8,075 nucleotides of DNA from Rhodospirillales bacterium (GCA_016776525.1 JADHTD010000112.1:1-8075); one strand, 5' to 3'. Shown: positions 1 through 6,782, counted from the stretch's first letter. Made by a program: numbers and translations. The notes: generated by a model not told the origin, from the letters alone.

Positions 1-1
1 A

Positions 2-1753
2 CCGCAAGCGTTTACCGGAACGGTGGCCTTTAAAACCCTAGTCGAAGGCCTGCTTCCCGGCGGCATCAGCCTGGACCGGGGCCGGGCAGCCATGAAAGGG
101 GATTTCGATTTTTCCGGGGAGACCCTCCGCTACCGGCCGGAGGGCTGTATTCTGGTCGAGTCCGACGGTCTGGCCATCAGCGACACGTTGAGTGTTCCGG
201 GGCCTTTATCTTTCTGCATGAAACCGCACCAGGGGCCCTTCCTGGAAGCGGTCTGGTCGGACGGCGCCGTTTCCCATGTTCGCTCGAACATTACCATTGA
301 GGCCCGCCACCCGGTCGTAAACCTGCTGCCGCTGTCCGGTCCGAAGGCCATCGTCCGGGGTGCGCCGCTCAGGCTTCTGGTCAAGGCGGACGGCCCCGTC
401 ACACTGGACGGCCTCAGGGCCGAGGCACGCCTGGATAATATCGATATCGTCGTGCCCGATCACCACCTGGGCCTCAATGGCCTGTCGTTGCGCATCGTCC
501 AGGACGGCGGCACCCAGGAACCGGCCGCAGACTTGGCCGTCCGGGAAATTATCGATTACCGCAAACCGGCGATGTTCAAGCCGTTGGCCCTGGCCAGCAG
601 TTTCCGCATGCAGGGCGGTAAAGTCGCCATCAACGGCAAGCTGAACGATACCGAGAAAAGGATCTCAGCCGGATTTGAAGGAGAGCACGTTCTCGCCTCC
701 AGCAGCGGGGCGCTGACTTTTCGCATCAATCCGATGACGTTTGATAAGACCAAGCGACAGCTTGCCTGGCAATTCCCCGTGCTCAAGGATTTCGTGCAAT
801 CGGCAACCGGGCTTGCCATGGGAGCGGCCTTTGCCCGCTGGAAACCCGGCAAGGTCGGTATCAACGCCGATCTGGTGGCCCAGAAACTCTCCGTCAAAAC
901 CACCACCCGCGCCGTACCGGGCCTCGGTAAACCGCTGACGTTCAGAGGTGGACAGGTTGCCGTTAAGGCGGCCCTGTTGATCGACAAGGGCAACATGCAG
1001 TCAGCCGGGGAAATCCTGCTGGAGAAGATATCGCTGGAAGCCGGCGCCATGAAAGCCGAACAACTCAACGCCGTGCTCGCCCTCAACAACCTATGGCCGC
1101 CGTCGACGCCAAAAAAACAGGCCGTGTCGGTGGCCGCCGTCAAGGTCGGCATCCCGTTGACCAACGGTAAAACCTTTATTTCATTGGACCGGGACGGCCG
1201 CTTCCGCATGCAAGACCTGACCTTCCACATGGCCGGCGGCACCATATCGGCCAAAAAACTTGAGATCGGCGGCGGCACCACGGAAAGCGACGTTACCCTG
1301 ACGGTGAAGGACGTTGACCTGAACAAGCTTATCGCCTTATTCGAGGTCGACGGCCTCAACGCCAGCGGCAACCTGGAGGGGGCTATTCCGGTCATCCTCA
1401 AGGACGGATCGCTGATTATATCCGATGCCCACCTGGCCGTGGATGGCGGCGGCGTTATTTCCTACATTCCTTCGAGTGGCGGTTTCGGCGATCACCCGGC
1501 GGCCGGACTCGCCATGAAGGCCTTGAAGAACTTTCAATACAGCGACCTCGGCATGGTAATGAACGGTGAAGCGGACGGCCGGGTAAAGGCCCGCTTCAAC
1601 ATCAAAGGCGCCAACCCGGACCTCCATAATGGATATCCGTTGGTTCTTAACTTCAACGTTTCCGGGCACCTAGGGGAAATGCTCGAATCCGGTTTCGGCA
1701 ATTATCAGGTGCCAGAAACCATCAAAAATCGTATGTTTGAATTTAGCCAGTAA
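2..1753 (+). CDS. ydbH: YdbH-like AsmA-family intermembrane lipid-transfer protein, 5' partial
   Basis: The reading frame is open to the left window edge, so the true start lies outside; the GTG at 23 has no ribosome binding site and is internal. The window holds 583 residues, against about 880 in E. coli YdbH, so an N-terminal segment with the expected inner-membrane anchor is missing. What is visible is a long run of alternating hydrophobic/polar beta-strand sequence, typical of AsmA-like bridge proteins. The best match to the YdbH-like family is the C-terminal part encoded from about 1300 to 1690 (VDLNKLIALFEVDGLNASG, then a GAIPVIL strand and ISYIPSSGG, ending FNVSGHLGEMLES). In E. coli, YdbH spans the periplasm and works with the outer-membrane lipoprotein YnbE to move phospholipid, partly redundantly with TamB and YhdP. 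The assignment rests on this motif similarity plus the downstream YnbE/YdbL-type gene. TamB or YhdP are less likely, because they lack that neighbour. Confidence 0.85.
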   Translation, partial: PQAFTGTVAFKTLVEGLLPGGISLDRGRAAMKGDFDFSGETLRYRPEGCILVESDGLAISDTLSVPGPLSFCMKPHQGPFLEAVWSDGAVSHVRSNITIEARHPVVNLLPLSGPKAIVRGAPLRLLVKADGPVTLDGLRAEARLDNIDIVVPDHHLGLNGLSLRIVQDGGTQEPAADLAVREIIDYRKPAMFKPLALASSFRMQGGKVAINGKLNDTEKRISAGFEGEHVLASSSGALTFRINPMTFDKTKRQLAWQFPVLKDFVQSATGLAMGAAFARWKPGKVGINADLVAQKLSVKTTTRAVPGLGKPLTFRGGQVAVKAALLIDKGNMQSAGEILLEKISLEAGAMKAEQLNAVLALNNLWPPSTPKKQAVSVAAVKVGIPLTNGKTFISLDRDGRFRMQDLTFHMAGGTISAKKLEIGGGTTESDVTLTVKDVDLNKLIALFEVDGLNASGNLEGAIPVILKDGSLIISDAHLAVDGGGVISYIPSSGGFGDHPAAGLAMKALKNFQYSDLGMVMNGEADGRVKARFNIKGANPDLHNGYPLVLNFNVSGHLGEMLESGFGNYQVPETIKNRMFEFSQ

Positions 1754-1760
1754 GGGAGGA
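1752..1760 (+). promoter_or_regulatory. Shine-Dalgarno site overlapping the ydbH stop codon
   Basis: The purine-rich AAGGGAGGA begins inside the TAA stop codon of the ydbH-like gene and lies 9 nt before the ATG at 1770. This decides the start of the downstream gene over an in-frame TTG at 1737, and it suggests translational coupling of the two genes. Confidence 0.8.
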
Positions 1761-1769
1761 GATACCCCT

Positions 1770-2216
1770 ATGAACAAGCAATTACATGTATTCAGCGTCC
1801 TTGTCGCCGGCGGCCTGCTCGTTGCCGCCTGCGAACCGACCATCAAGATCGAAGCGCCGGACAAACCGATCGTTCTGCAAATCGACCTCAACATCAAACA
1901 GGAAGTCCTGCTCAGGGTTGAAAAGGATGTTGAGGGAGTCTCCGTAACACCGGCCATCCCGCTGGCCAAACGGGGCGGCTGGATCGGGGAGAGGCCGGAC
2001 GGTTATCTCGGTTTGGTCCGCGACGACGCCCCCGCCGAGATCAAGGGACTGGTCAGCACCGCCAACGAAAGCCGGTTGTCGCGCTACGACACCATCGCCA
2101 AGAAACACAACACGGTGCGGGAAACGGTTGAATCCGTCGCCGGGCGCAAGTTCATCCAGCGCAGTGCCCCGGGGGAATACATCATGACCGCCGACAGCAC
2201 CTGGGTTAAAAAATAA
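1770..2216 (+). CDS. ynbE-ydbL: YnbE-YdbL fusion lipoprotein
   Basis: A 148-aa protein. Residues 1-20 form a lipoprotein signal peptide with lipobox VAAC (Cys21); Glu at +2 is compatible with outer-membrane sorting. Residues 22-57 match YnbE: PTIKIEAPDKPI, a hydrophobic strand with NIKQEVLLRV, then EKDVE. Residues about 64-148 match YdbL (DUF1318): DGYLGLVRDDAPAEI, then the TANESRLSRYDTIAKKH helix, VAGRKFI, APGEYI and a terminal TWVKK. In E. coli the two are separate exported proteins; YnbE is the outer-membrane anchor of the YdbH bridge and YdbL modulates that complex. Here YdbL has no signal peptide of its own and would be tethered through the YnbE lipid anchor. The gene follows the ydbH-like gene by 16 nt. 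The frame is continuous with no sign of a frameshift. Domain assignment is by recalled family motifs, not by a search; the fusion reading is fairly sure, the function is inferred from E. coli. Confidence 0.85.
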   Translation: MNKQLHVFSVLVAGGLLVAACEPTIKIEAPDKPIVLQIDLNIKQEVLLRVEKDVEGVSVTPAIPLAKRGGWIGERPDGYLGLVRDDAPAEIKGLVSTANESRLSRYDTIAKKHNTVRETVESVAGRKFIQRSAPGEYIMTADSTWVKK

Positions 2217-2247
2217 CCGGGCTGCGAAGATTTTCTTCTCCCATAAA

Positions 2248-2274
2248 AAAGAGCCGCTTTGAAAGCGGCTCTTT
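2248..2274. terminator. Bidirectional intrinsic terminator between convergent genes
   Basis: GAGCCGCTT pairs with AAGCGGCTC around a 3-nt loop, and flanking AAA/TTT pairs extend the stem to 12 bp. On the plus strand the stem runs into CTTTCTTTG. On the minus strand it is followed by a run of six T. It lies 31 nt past the fusion lipoprotein stop and 22 nt past the CHAT gene stop, so it can end both transcripts. Confidence 0.9.
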
Positions 2275-2296
2275 CTTTGCCTTGTATGGCGGCGCT

Positions 2297-5200
2297 TTAT
2301 GTTCCGCTACCATCCCCGACCAAGACGAACGGTGCCCAGAATATGGGATGGGCGTAACTGAAGAGTGCCTTGCCGCCGGCTTTCTGCTTAAAAGTCCCCT
2401 TCTCGATTAGGGCCAGCATGGCCTTTTGCAGAATGCGGCCGCGGCCGGTTCCGGCGTTTTCCCGAACCCGGCTGAAGATGTCGGACACCAATTGCTTTGT
2501 CGAGTCCGAGAAGACCGGCCAGTGGCTGGCCAACAGCGAACGGCTACCGGCATAGAAGAAGGCGCTGCCGAGGCCGCTCAGGGCTTCCGCGCCGCCACCG
2601 TTGGCCGCTGCAGTATTGCACGCCGAAAGGACCACCAAATCGGCATTCAATTTCAGTTTCATCACTTCGTTCATGGTCAAAAGACCGTCATCCTTGCCGC
2701 CGACAACATCGGGGCTGGAAAGGGCAATAGCCGGTTCCAAAAGACCATCCAGATCCCCCGGCACCAGGGCATGGGTGGAAAAAACGACAATGCGGCGGTC
2801 CAGAAGATTCATGGATTTGACCCGCTCTTCGGTTGCTGCCTTGTCGAGGAACAACGAGGTTCTCGGATCGGCTCCCAGGCTGCCGGCAATGGAACGCAGT
2901 TCGTCCGCCGTTTCCGGTAGCCGGGCCAACATACCCAGCTTGCTGGACCGAATCTTGCCGCCATCCAGGTTGCCGGCGGCGCTGGACCGCACGCTGCGCA
3001 GCGAGAAACCCTGAACGCCGCGGGAAGAAGCAACCCGGGATTGGCGTTTGGAAAAAATGGGATCGCCGAAACCTATCATGGCTTTCGCCGGACGCTGTCC
3101 AGCCGGCAGGGACCGGAGGCTGACAAAAGCCGCCGCCGACGGCACCACGGTGACTGCATGGCTCCGGGCCAGCCAGGGAACATCCCTATAGCCTGTGAAT
3201 ATCAGACCGCCTTTCCCGGCTTGGGCCGGCCCCGTCGGCAGGATCGACAAGGGTAGAAAACCGAGTGCCCCGTCGGCAACGACGATCAGGCTCTTGGCCC
3301 CGTTCCAGCCTTCTTTCACCGGTGCCAGAACCGATTGATACAGCTTGTGAGCCCGATCCAGATCATAGGCTGGGATATCGCTTAACTGGGCAATCTGCGG
3401 ATCCAGAGCCTTGCGCAGTTCGGTTACCGTTGCCGACAAGCCTTTTGAGCCCAGTGCCGCCCCATGAAATTGGGCCCGTCCAGATTTCGGCACGGCCCAG
3501 ACGAACAGACGCTGCCGCCCGCTGAAGGTGACAACGGCGGCCTCATCGGCCGCTAAATGCCGCTGCACATCGGCCACCGTCGTCAGGCGCGGCTTGGTAA
3601 TGGCTTCAAATTGCGGGAACTGTTGAGTAATGAGTTCGTTGAACTGGCCAAATTTTGTCTGTTCCGCGGCTATAAGCTGTTCTAAAACCTGGGTGTTCTT
3701 GGCGCTGCCGGCCTGGGCATCGGCGCCGGTCGATTTATTAAGGGTGACGAACAGAGTCGCCAAGCGCTTCTGTGAATCCTGGCGCTGACGCACCAGATTG
3801 CCCAACTGGTCGCCACCGGAAGCCCCGCGCGCCACGCTGGCGACCAGGGATTGCTGAACGCTGCGGCCCTGCACGGCGGAGACCAGACGGAATCCTTCGC
3901 CGGCGGGGTCAATTCCCGGTGCCTGAAGGCGACCGGCCTGGGCATCGGCCAGCAACGCCAGATAGGCTTCCAGCAGATGCCGCAGGCGCTTTGACGCCGC
4001 CGTGCCCGATCCCTGCTGGCCGGTTGAGGCGCTTTGCCCGATCAGCTTCGGCATGATCCCGGCAAATTGCTGCAAGGCTTCCTGTTTGCGCCCGGTGCGG
4101 GCCAACGCCGCCGCCTGCACGGCGCGCGCCTCCAGGGTCTGCACATGATCGGGCCCCAGGGCGCCTTGCAACTGTTTGATCATCGGTTGGACACGTGTCA
4201 GGCTTTCATTGGCATCCCCGGCAATGGCCAGTAGCAATGCACCCTCAATACCGAAACGGCGGACAATACCAGCAATGCCCTTATTCGTTTCAGCATCTTT
4301 CCATATTGCCTTGTAAGCCTGCAGGGATTCATCATAACGGTCACTGGCAAAGAGCGAGCGGGCCAGCAGGCTTCGCGCTTGGATCAACCTCTGGCTGCCT
4401 TTCTCAATATCGGTTTCCTTGAATACCGCCAGCACGCGTCGGGCCAGAAGATCGGTGGCCCCATAGCGCCCTTGTTGGTAGTAGGTTTCTCCAAGTTCAA
4501 GGATCAGCGACATACTACCGATATGGCCGCCAACATCCTTGTTGGCAAACTCAATGGCGCGCCGGGCCATCAGTTCGGCTTCGACCAACCGACCCTGTTG
4601 CAGCAAGACGTCGATGCGTAACTGGTATATCCACACATTCATGGTCTTCATCATTAGTTCGAAATCGCCAAAATCCTCTCCCCGGATCAGCGCCTGGGCC
4701 AGAAGAAAATGCCGTTCGGCTTCCTGATAACGCCCGGTCTCCCGCGCCATGCGCCCTTCACCGGTTTTCAGGGCAACTTTCCATAAGGTGCGATAACGTT
4801 CAAGCCATCCCGGCATCGATAAATCGCCGAGATATTTATCGTCTCTCAGGGATTTCAATCTGGCATCTTTTGCCCCTTCCAGGTTTCCGGCCTCGGCATA
4901 GGCCGCTGTCAGAAACCCATAAAGCGATGCCCGCGCCATGCGGTTGCCGGAATGGCCTTTGCCGTATTTTTTGGCTGACACCTCAGCTTGCTCCAGGAAA
5001 CCACCGTAATCTCCGCCCAGAGCTTCAATAACGATGCTGTAAATCCATTTGATAATACGGTCGATTTTATTGATCATACCGCCTTCCGGCTGCGACCAGA
5101 GGATGTCCCGCGCCTTGCGGGCATCCGTAATGGCATCCTTATAGCGGCCGAGCTTGAGCAGGTTTATGGAATGATGGAAATAGTAATCGGAGCGGTTTAT

Positions 5201-5485
5201 TTCATCCGCCGGTCTGTCCTTTTCCAAAGCCGCCAATTTTACACGGGCCTGGGCAACATCGGCTTTGATCTTCCCTCGCCAGGCATCCAGATGTGCCGTT
5301 ACGTCTTCCAAGCTTCGGTTGGGCGCTGATGGGGGGATGGATGAGCCAAATGAGATGGAAAAATCACCAACAGGATCGGCCGTTTCCGTAGGTGCCGTCT
5401 GGCAGGAAGCAAGCAACATACTCGCCGCAACGATAAGGGGGAATGCTGACAAATGGTATTTTCGGGTGCCCGAATTTATCCTCAC
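2297..5485 (-). CDS. TPR-CHAT lipoprotein, predicted envelope cysteine protease
   Basis: A 1062-aa protein starting at GTG 5485, with GGAGG 10 nt upstream. The N-terminus is a lipoprotein signal peptide with lipobox LASC (Cys28, Gln at +2). Residues about 97-480 hold roughly seven degenerate TPR-like helix pairs (such as LLKLGRYKDAITDARKA, ARETGRYQEAERHFLLAQA, TYYQQGRYGATDLLARR and LARTGRKQEALQQF). A helical linker follows at about 555-620. The CHAT region spans about 635-1057: VVTFSGRQRLFVWAV, then SLIVVADGALGFLPLSIL, GFGDPIF, LPETADEL, the His motif VFSTHALVPG (His905), the Cys motif VVLSACNTAA (Cys956), LASHWPV and a terminal HPIFWAPFVLVGD. His905 and Cys956 are the expected clan CD dyad, so the enzyme looks active. 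Cys28 and Cys956 are the only cysteines. TPRs in this family usually bind partners or sense the trigger; the substrate is unknown. The gene lies 20 nt downstream of a small secreted-protein gene, probably in one operon. Confidence 0.92.
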   Translation of the reverse strand: MRINSGTRKYHLSAFPLIVAASMLLASCQTAPTETADPVGDFSISFGSSIPPSAPNRSLEDVTAHLDAWRGKIKADVAQARVKLAALEKDRPADEINRSDYYFHHSINLLKLGRYKDAITDARKARDILWSQPEGGMINKIDRIIKWIYSIVIEALGGDYGGFLEQAEVSAKKYGKGHSGNRMARASLYGFLTAAYAEAGNLEGAKDARLKSLRDDKYLGDLSMPGWLERYRTLWKVALKTGEGRMARETGRYQEAERHFLLAQALIRGEDFGDFELMMKTMNVWIYQLRIDVLLQQGRLVEAELMARRAIEFANKDVGGHIGSMSLILELGETYYQQGRYGATDLLARRVLAVFKETDIEKGSQRLIQARSLLARSLFASDRYDESLQAYKAIWKDAETNKGIAGIVRRFGIEGALLLAIAGDANESLTRVQPMIKQLQGALGPDHVQTLEARAVQAAALARTGRKQEALQQFAGIMPKLIGQSASTGQQGSGTAASKRLRHLLEAYLALLADAQAGRLQAPGIDPAGEGFRLVSAVQGRSVQQSLVASVARGASGGDQLGNLVRQRQDSQKRLATLFVTLNKSTGADAQAGSAKNTQVLEQLIAAEQTKFGQFNELITQQFPQFEAITKPRLTTVADVQRHLAADEAAVVTFSGRQRLFVWAVPKSGRAQFHGAALGSKGLSATVTELRKALDPQIAQLSDIPAYDLDRAHKLYQSVLAPVKEGWNGAKSLIVVADGALGFLPLSILPTGPAQAGKGGLIFTGYRDVPWLARSHAVTVVPSAAAFVSLRSLPAGQRPAKAMIGFGDPIFSKRQSRVASSRGVQGFSLRSVRSSAAGNLDGGKIRSSKLGMLARLPETADELRSIAGSLGADPRTSLFLDKAATEERVKSMNLLDRRIVVFSTHALVPGDLDGLLEPAIALSSPDVVGGKDDGLLTMNEVMKLKLNADLVVLSACNTAAANGGGAEALSGLGSAFFYAGSRSLLASHWPVFSDSTKQLVSDIFSRVRENAGTGRGRILQKAMLALIEKGTFKQKAGGKALFSYAHPIFWAPFVLVGDGSGT

Positions 5486-5495
5486 TTACTTAATT

Positions 5496-5500
5496 CCTCC
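5496..5500 (-). promoter_or_regulatory. Shine-Dalgarno site of the TPR-CHAT gene
   Basis: GGAGG on the minus strand lies 10 nt before the GTG at 5485, in the 20-nt gap after the upstream stop codon. It supports the GTG start, which also gives a complete lipoprotein signal peptide. The next Met (residue 23) would cut that signal apart. Confidence 0.75.
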
Positions 5501-5505
5501 GATTT

Positions 5506-5892
5506 TTAGTGCCGACTAAATTTTTTCCGCCACCAGCTGGGTACTTTCACCTTATGCACCCCTCCTACATCGAGGATTTGACAGGTACAGTTGCGGTATT
5601 TGGCTTGCCTTGCCTCACATTCCCTCATGGGGCCGGCTCCGGAGGATTGGTACCACCAACGCCAGCCGTTGATGAGGATATCATCAGGCTCGCTATGCTC
5701 CCAATCGATACAGGCAGCCAAGGCATGACCCGCCGCTCCGGGATAGCTGAACCCGGTAAAACTAGACCTTTCAAGGGCCGTCCAGACGACATCGACCATC
5801 TTCTCGTCACTCAGATGGTCAGCCATGGACGTTCCCGGCATAATGGGTATGAACAGGGTCAGCAGGAACACCGGAACCGTTAAGGATTTCAT
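5506..5892 (-). CDS. Small secreted four-cysteine protein, unknown function
   Basis: A 128-aa protein not assigned to a named family. Residues 1-24 are a signal peptide: a positive start (MKS), a hydrophobic core and a likely cleavage after SMA before DHLSDE. The mature part of about 104 residues begins with a predicted helix (EKMVDVVWTAL), then GFSYPGAAGHALAACIDW (Cys61), an aromatic stretch GWRWWYQSSG, MRECEARQ (Cys92) and NCTCQILDVGG (Cys102, Cys104). It ends in a basic tail, WWRKKFSRH. Four cysteines in an exported protein could form two disulfides. The AAC / EC / CxC layout recalls small alphaproteobacterial periplasmic proteins with an AALxxC element (DUF4189-like), but this is only a loose resemblance. 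The ATG is preceded by only a weak Shine-Dalgarno-like AGG. The stop is 20 nt before the TPR-CHAT gene, so the two are likely co-transcribed. Confidence 0.8.
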   Translation of the reverse strand: MKSLTVPVFLLTLFIPIMPGTSMADHLSDEKMVDVVWTALERSSFTGFSYPGAAGHALAACIDWEHSEPDDILINGWRWWYQSSGAGPMRECEARQAKYRNCTCQILDVGGVHKVKVPSWWRKKFSRH

Positions 5893-6033
5893 GAATTCAG
5901 CCTAATATTAAAGAGGGGAGAACCCATCGTAAGACAAATACCGATTGGGAATAACCAACCCCTCCGAACGGATTATGCCGCCCGGATGGGTCAGACTCGA
6001 AAGACGGATATTCTGAAACCACAAAACGAATGA
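5893..6033. other. Intergenic gap without a clear signal
   Basis: A 141-nt gap between two minus-strand genes. I see no GC-rich hairpin with a T-run after the upstream lipoprotein gene and no well-spaced -35/-10 pair before the secreted-protein gene. An AT-rich 8-bp palindrome (TAATATTA, 5903-5910) lies just upstream of the latter and could be part of a -10 region, but a matching -35 at the usual spacing is absent. Whether the two genes are one transcript is therefore open. Confidence 0.4.
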
Positions 6034-6600
6034 TCAGCGGTGATAGAACAAAACCTTTTCGACTTTGCCGGAGTCCTTGTCGTATTGCAGGATCACGTTG
6101 TAGTCCTCCGCCGGCTTGTAGCGCAATTCCGTCTGCGCCGCGTCATAGGCGGTAAAGGCCACATCGATCAGCATGCCGAGGATACCACGGGTCGCCATCT
6201 GCCCTTCCTTGGGCGCCGGCTGGGCCTGAACCTTGCCGCCGGATTCCTTGACCCGGGTAAACCATTTGTCGAACCGTTCCGGGATGTCGTTGAGGCTGAA
6301 TTTAGCGGGGACCTCGATGGCCACTTCCTGGTTTTTCTCGCGCATACCGCTCGACAGGTCGTCATCGAATCCACTGGTGTCGAGGAAAGTCAGGCCGACG
6401 GTCGCGTCCTTGACCTTATCTTCTTCCTTCATTTTTGTTTCGGCTATCGGTGCCGCCTTGGCTTCGGTCGATGCGGTCTGTTGCATCGGTTTTTCCGCCG
6501 CCGGGGCCCCGGACGATTGCGGGCTTTGGCCCTGACTGCCGTCGGCGATACAGCCGGCTACGGCAAAGGCAACAAATACGGATAAAATCGGTTTCAGCAT
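6034..6600 (-). CDS. Uncharacterised lipoprotein
   Basis: A 188-aa protein that I do not recognise. The ATG at 6600 is chosen because GGGGAGGGG (6607-6615) sits at good distance from it. An ATG two codons upstream is only about 2 nt from the core GGAGG, and an upstream in-frame TTG at 6642 lies almost at the predicted transcription start. Residues 1-16 form a short lipoprotein signal with lipobox VAGC (Cys17, Ile at +2). Residues 18-66 are a low-complexity linker rich in Ser, Gln, Ala, Pro and then Lys/Glu, typical of a flexible tether. The folded part, about 67-188, has a strand (ATVGLTFLDTSGFD), VAIEVPAKFSLNDI, a helix (PERFDKWFTRVKESGG), TRGILGMLIDVAFTAYDAA, and two closing strands (NVILQYDKDSG and KVEKVLFYHR). 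It is probably periplasm-facing. It follows the MscS-family gene by 182 nt and appears to have its own promoter. Confidence 0.8.
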   Translation of the reverse strand: MLKPILSVFVAFAVAGCIADGSQGQSPQSSGAPAAEKPMQQTASTEAKAAPIAETKMKEEDKVKDATVGLTFLDTSGFDDDLSSGMREKNQEVAIEVPAKFSLNDIPERFDKWFTRVKESGGKVQAQPAPKEGQMATRGILGMLIDVAFTAYDAAQTELRYKPAEDYNVILQYDKDSGKVEKVLFYHR

Positions 6601-6606
6601 GGACAT

Positions 6607-6615
6607 CCCCTCCCC
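6607..6615 (-). promoter_or_regulatory. Ribosome binding site of the uncharacterised lipoprotein gene
   Basis: On the minus strand GGGGAGGGG precedes two closely spaced ATG codons (6606 and 6600). The spacing of about 8 nt from the core GGAGG favours the ATG at 6600. Confidence 0.65.
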
Positions 6616-6622
6616 AAGTATT

Positions 6623-6636
6623 CCAACAGACGTTGG
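6623..6636 (-). other. Small hairpin in a predicted 5' untranslated region
   Basis: CCAAC and GTTGG can form a 5-bp stem with a 4-nt loop between the predicted transcription start (about 6647) and the ribosome binding site. It is short, so it may be chance; it could affect mRNA stability or ribosome access. Confidence 0.25.
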
Positions 6637-6653
6637 GCTCAAAAGCTTACGTC

Positions 6654-6682
6654 ATAATAGCCTTACGCCCGGTTGCAAACAA
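6654..6682 (-). promoter_or_regulatory. Candidate sigma70-type promoter for the uncharacterised lipoprotein gene
   Basis: On the minus strand TTGTTT (6682-6677) and TATTAT (6659-6654) are separated by exactly 17 nt. The -10 matches the consensus at 5 of 6 positions, the -35 only at TTG. The predicted start near 6647 leaves a leader of about 45 nt before the ATG at 6600. Confidence 0.45.
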
Positions 6683-6705
6683 GTTGCAGTAACTATAGAT
6701 GTAGC

Positions 6706-6741
6706 GGCCAAATGTGTCAGAAAAAAGTCGATTATTTGGCC
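6706..6741. repeat. Perfect 8-bp inverted repeat between channel and lipoprotein genes
   Basis: GGCCAAAT (6706-6713) and ATTTGGCC (6734-6741) are separated by 20 nt. Neither side is followed by a T-run on its strand, so it does not look like an intrinsic terminator. Its centre is roughly 75 nt upstream of the predicted transcription start of the lipoprotein gene, a position that would suit an activator site. An 8-bp match in a short AT-rich gap can also be chance. Confidence 0.35.
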
Positions 6742-6782
6742 AAAAATTTCGCTTTTTACGGAAAAGACGCCCCCAAAACCGG

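Noticed and set aside
556..1401. Long minus-strand open frame (281 codons) opposite the ydbH-like gene
   Set aside because: It lies wholly within a recognisable coding gene on the other strand, its translation has no recognisable domain, and long antisense frames are common in GC-rich coding DNA.
2426..2920. Plus-strand frames opposite the CHAT domain
   Set aside because: The minus strand carries the conserved CHAT motifs with the catalytic His and Cys in frame, so the opposite frames are by-products.
2297..5485. The TPR-CHAT gene as part of a type III-E CRISPR (Craspase-like) system
   Set aside because: No CRISPR repeats or Cas-like genes are in the window, and the lipoprotein signal indicates a protein acting outside the cytoplasm.
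5893..5940. Promoter for the secreted-protein/CHAT pair (TTGTCT with TAATAT)
   Set aside because: The spacing of about 21 nt is too long for a normal sigma70 promoter, and no better pair is visible in the gap.
6040..6585. Plus-strand open frame of 181 codons opposite the uncharacterised lipoprotein
   Set aside because: The minus-strand frame has a lipobox, a strong ribosome binding site and a candidate promoter; the plus-strand frame has none of these and looks like a shadow.
6601..6642. N-terminal extension of the uncharacterised lipoprotein to a TTG at 6642
   Set aside because: It would put 14 residues before a complete lipoprotein signal peptide and begin within a few bases of the predicted transcription start; the strong ribosome binding site points to 6600.
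6706..6741. Inverted repeat read as the terminator of the channel gene
   Set aside because: The 20-nt loop is large and no T-run follows the stem on the minus strand.
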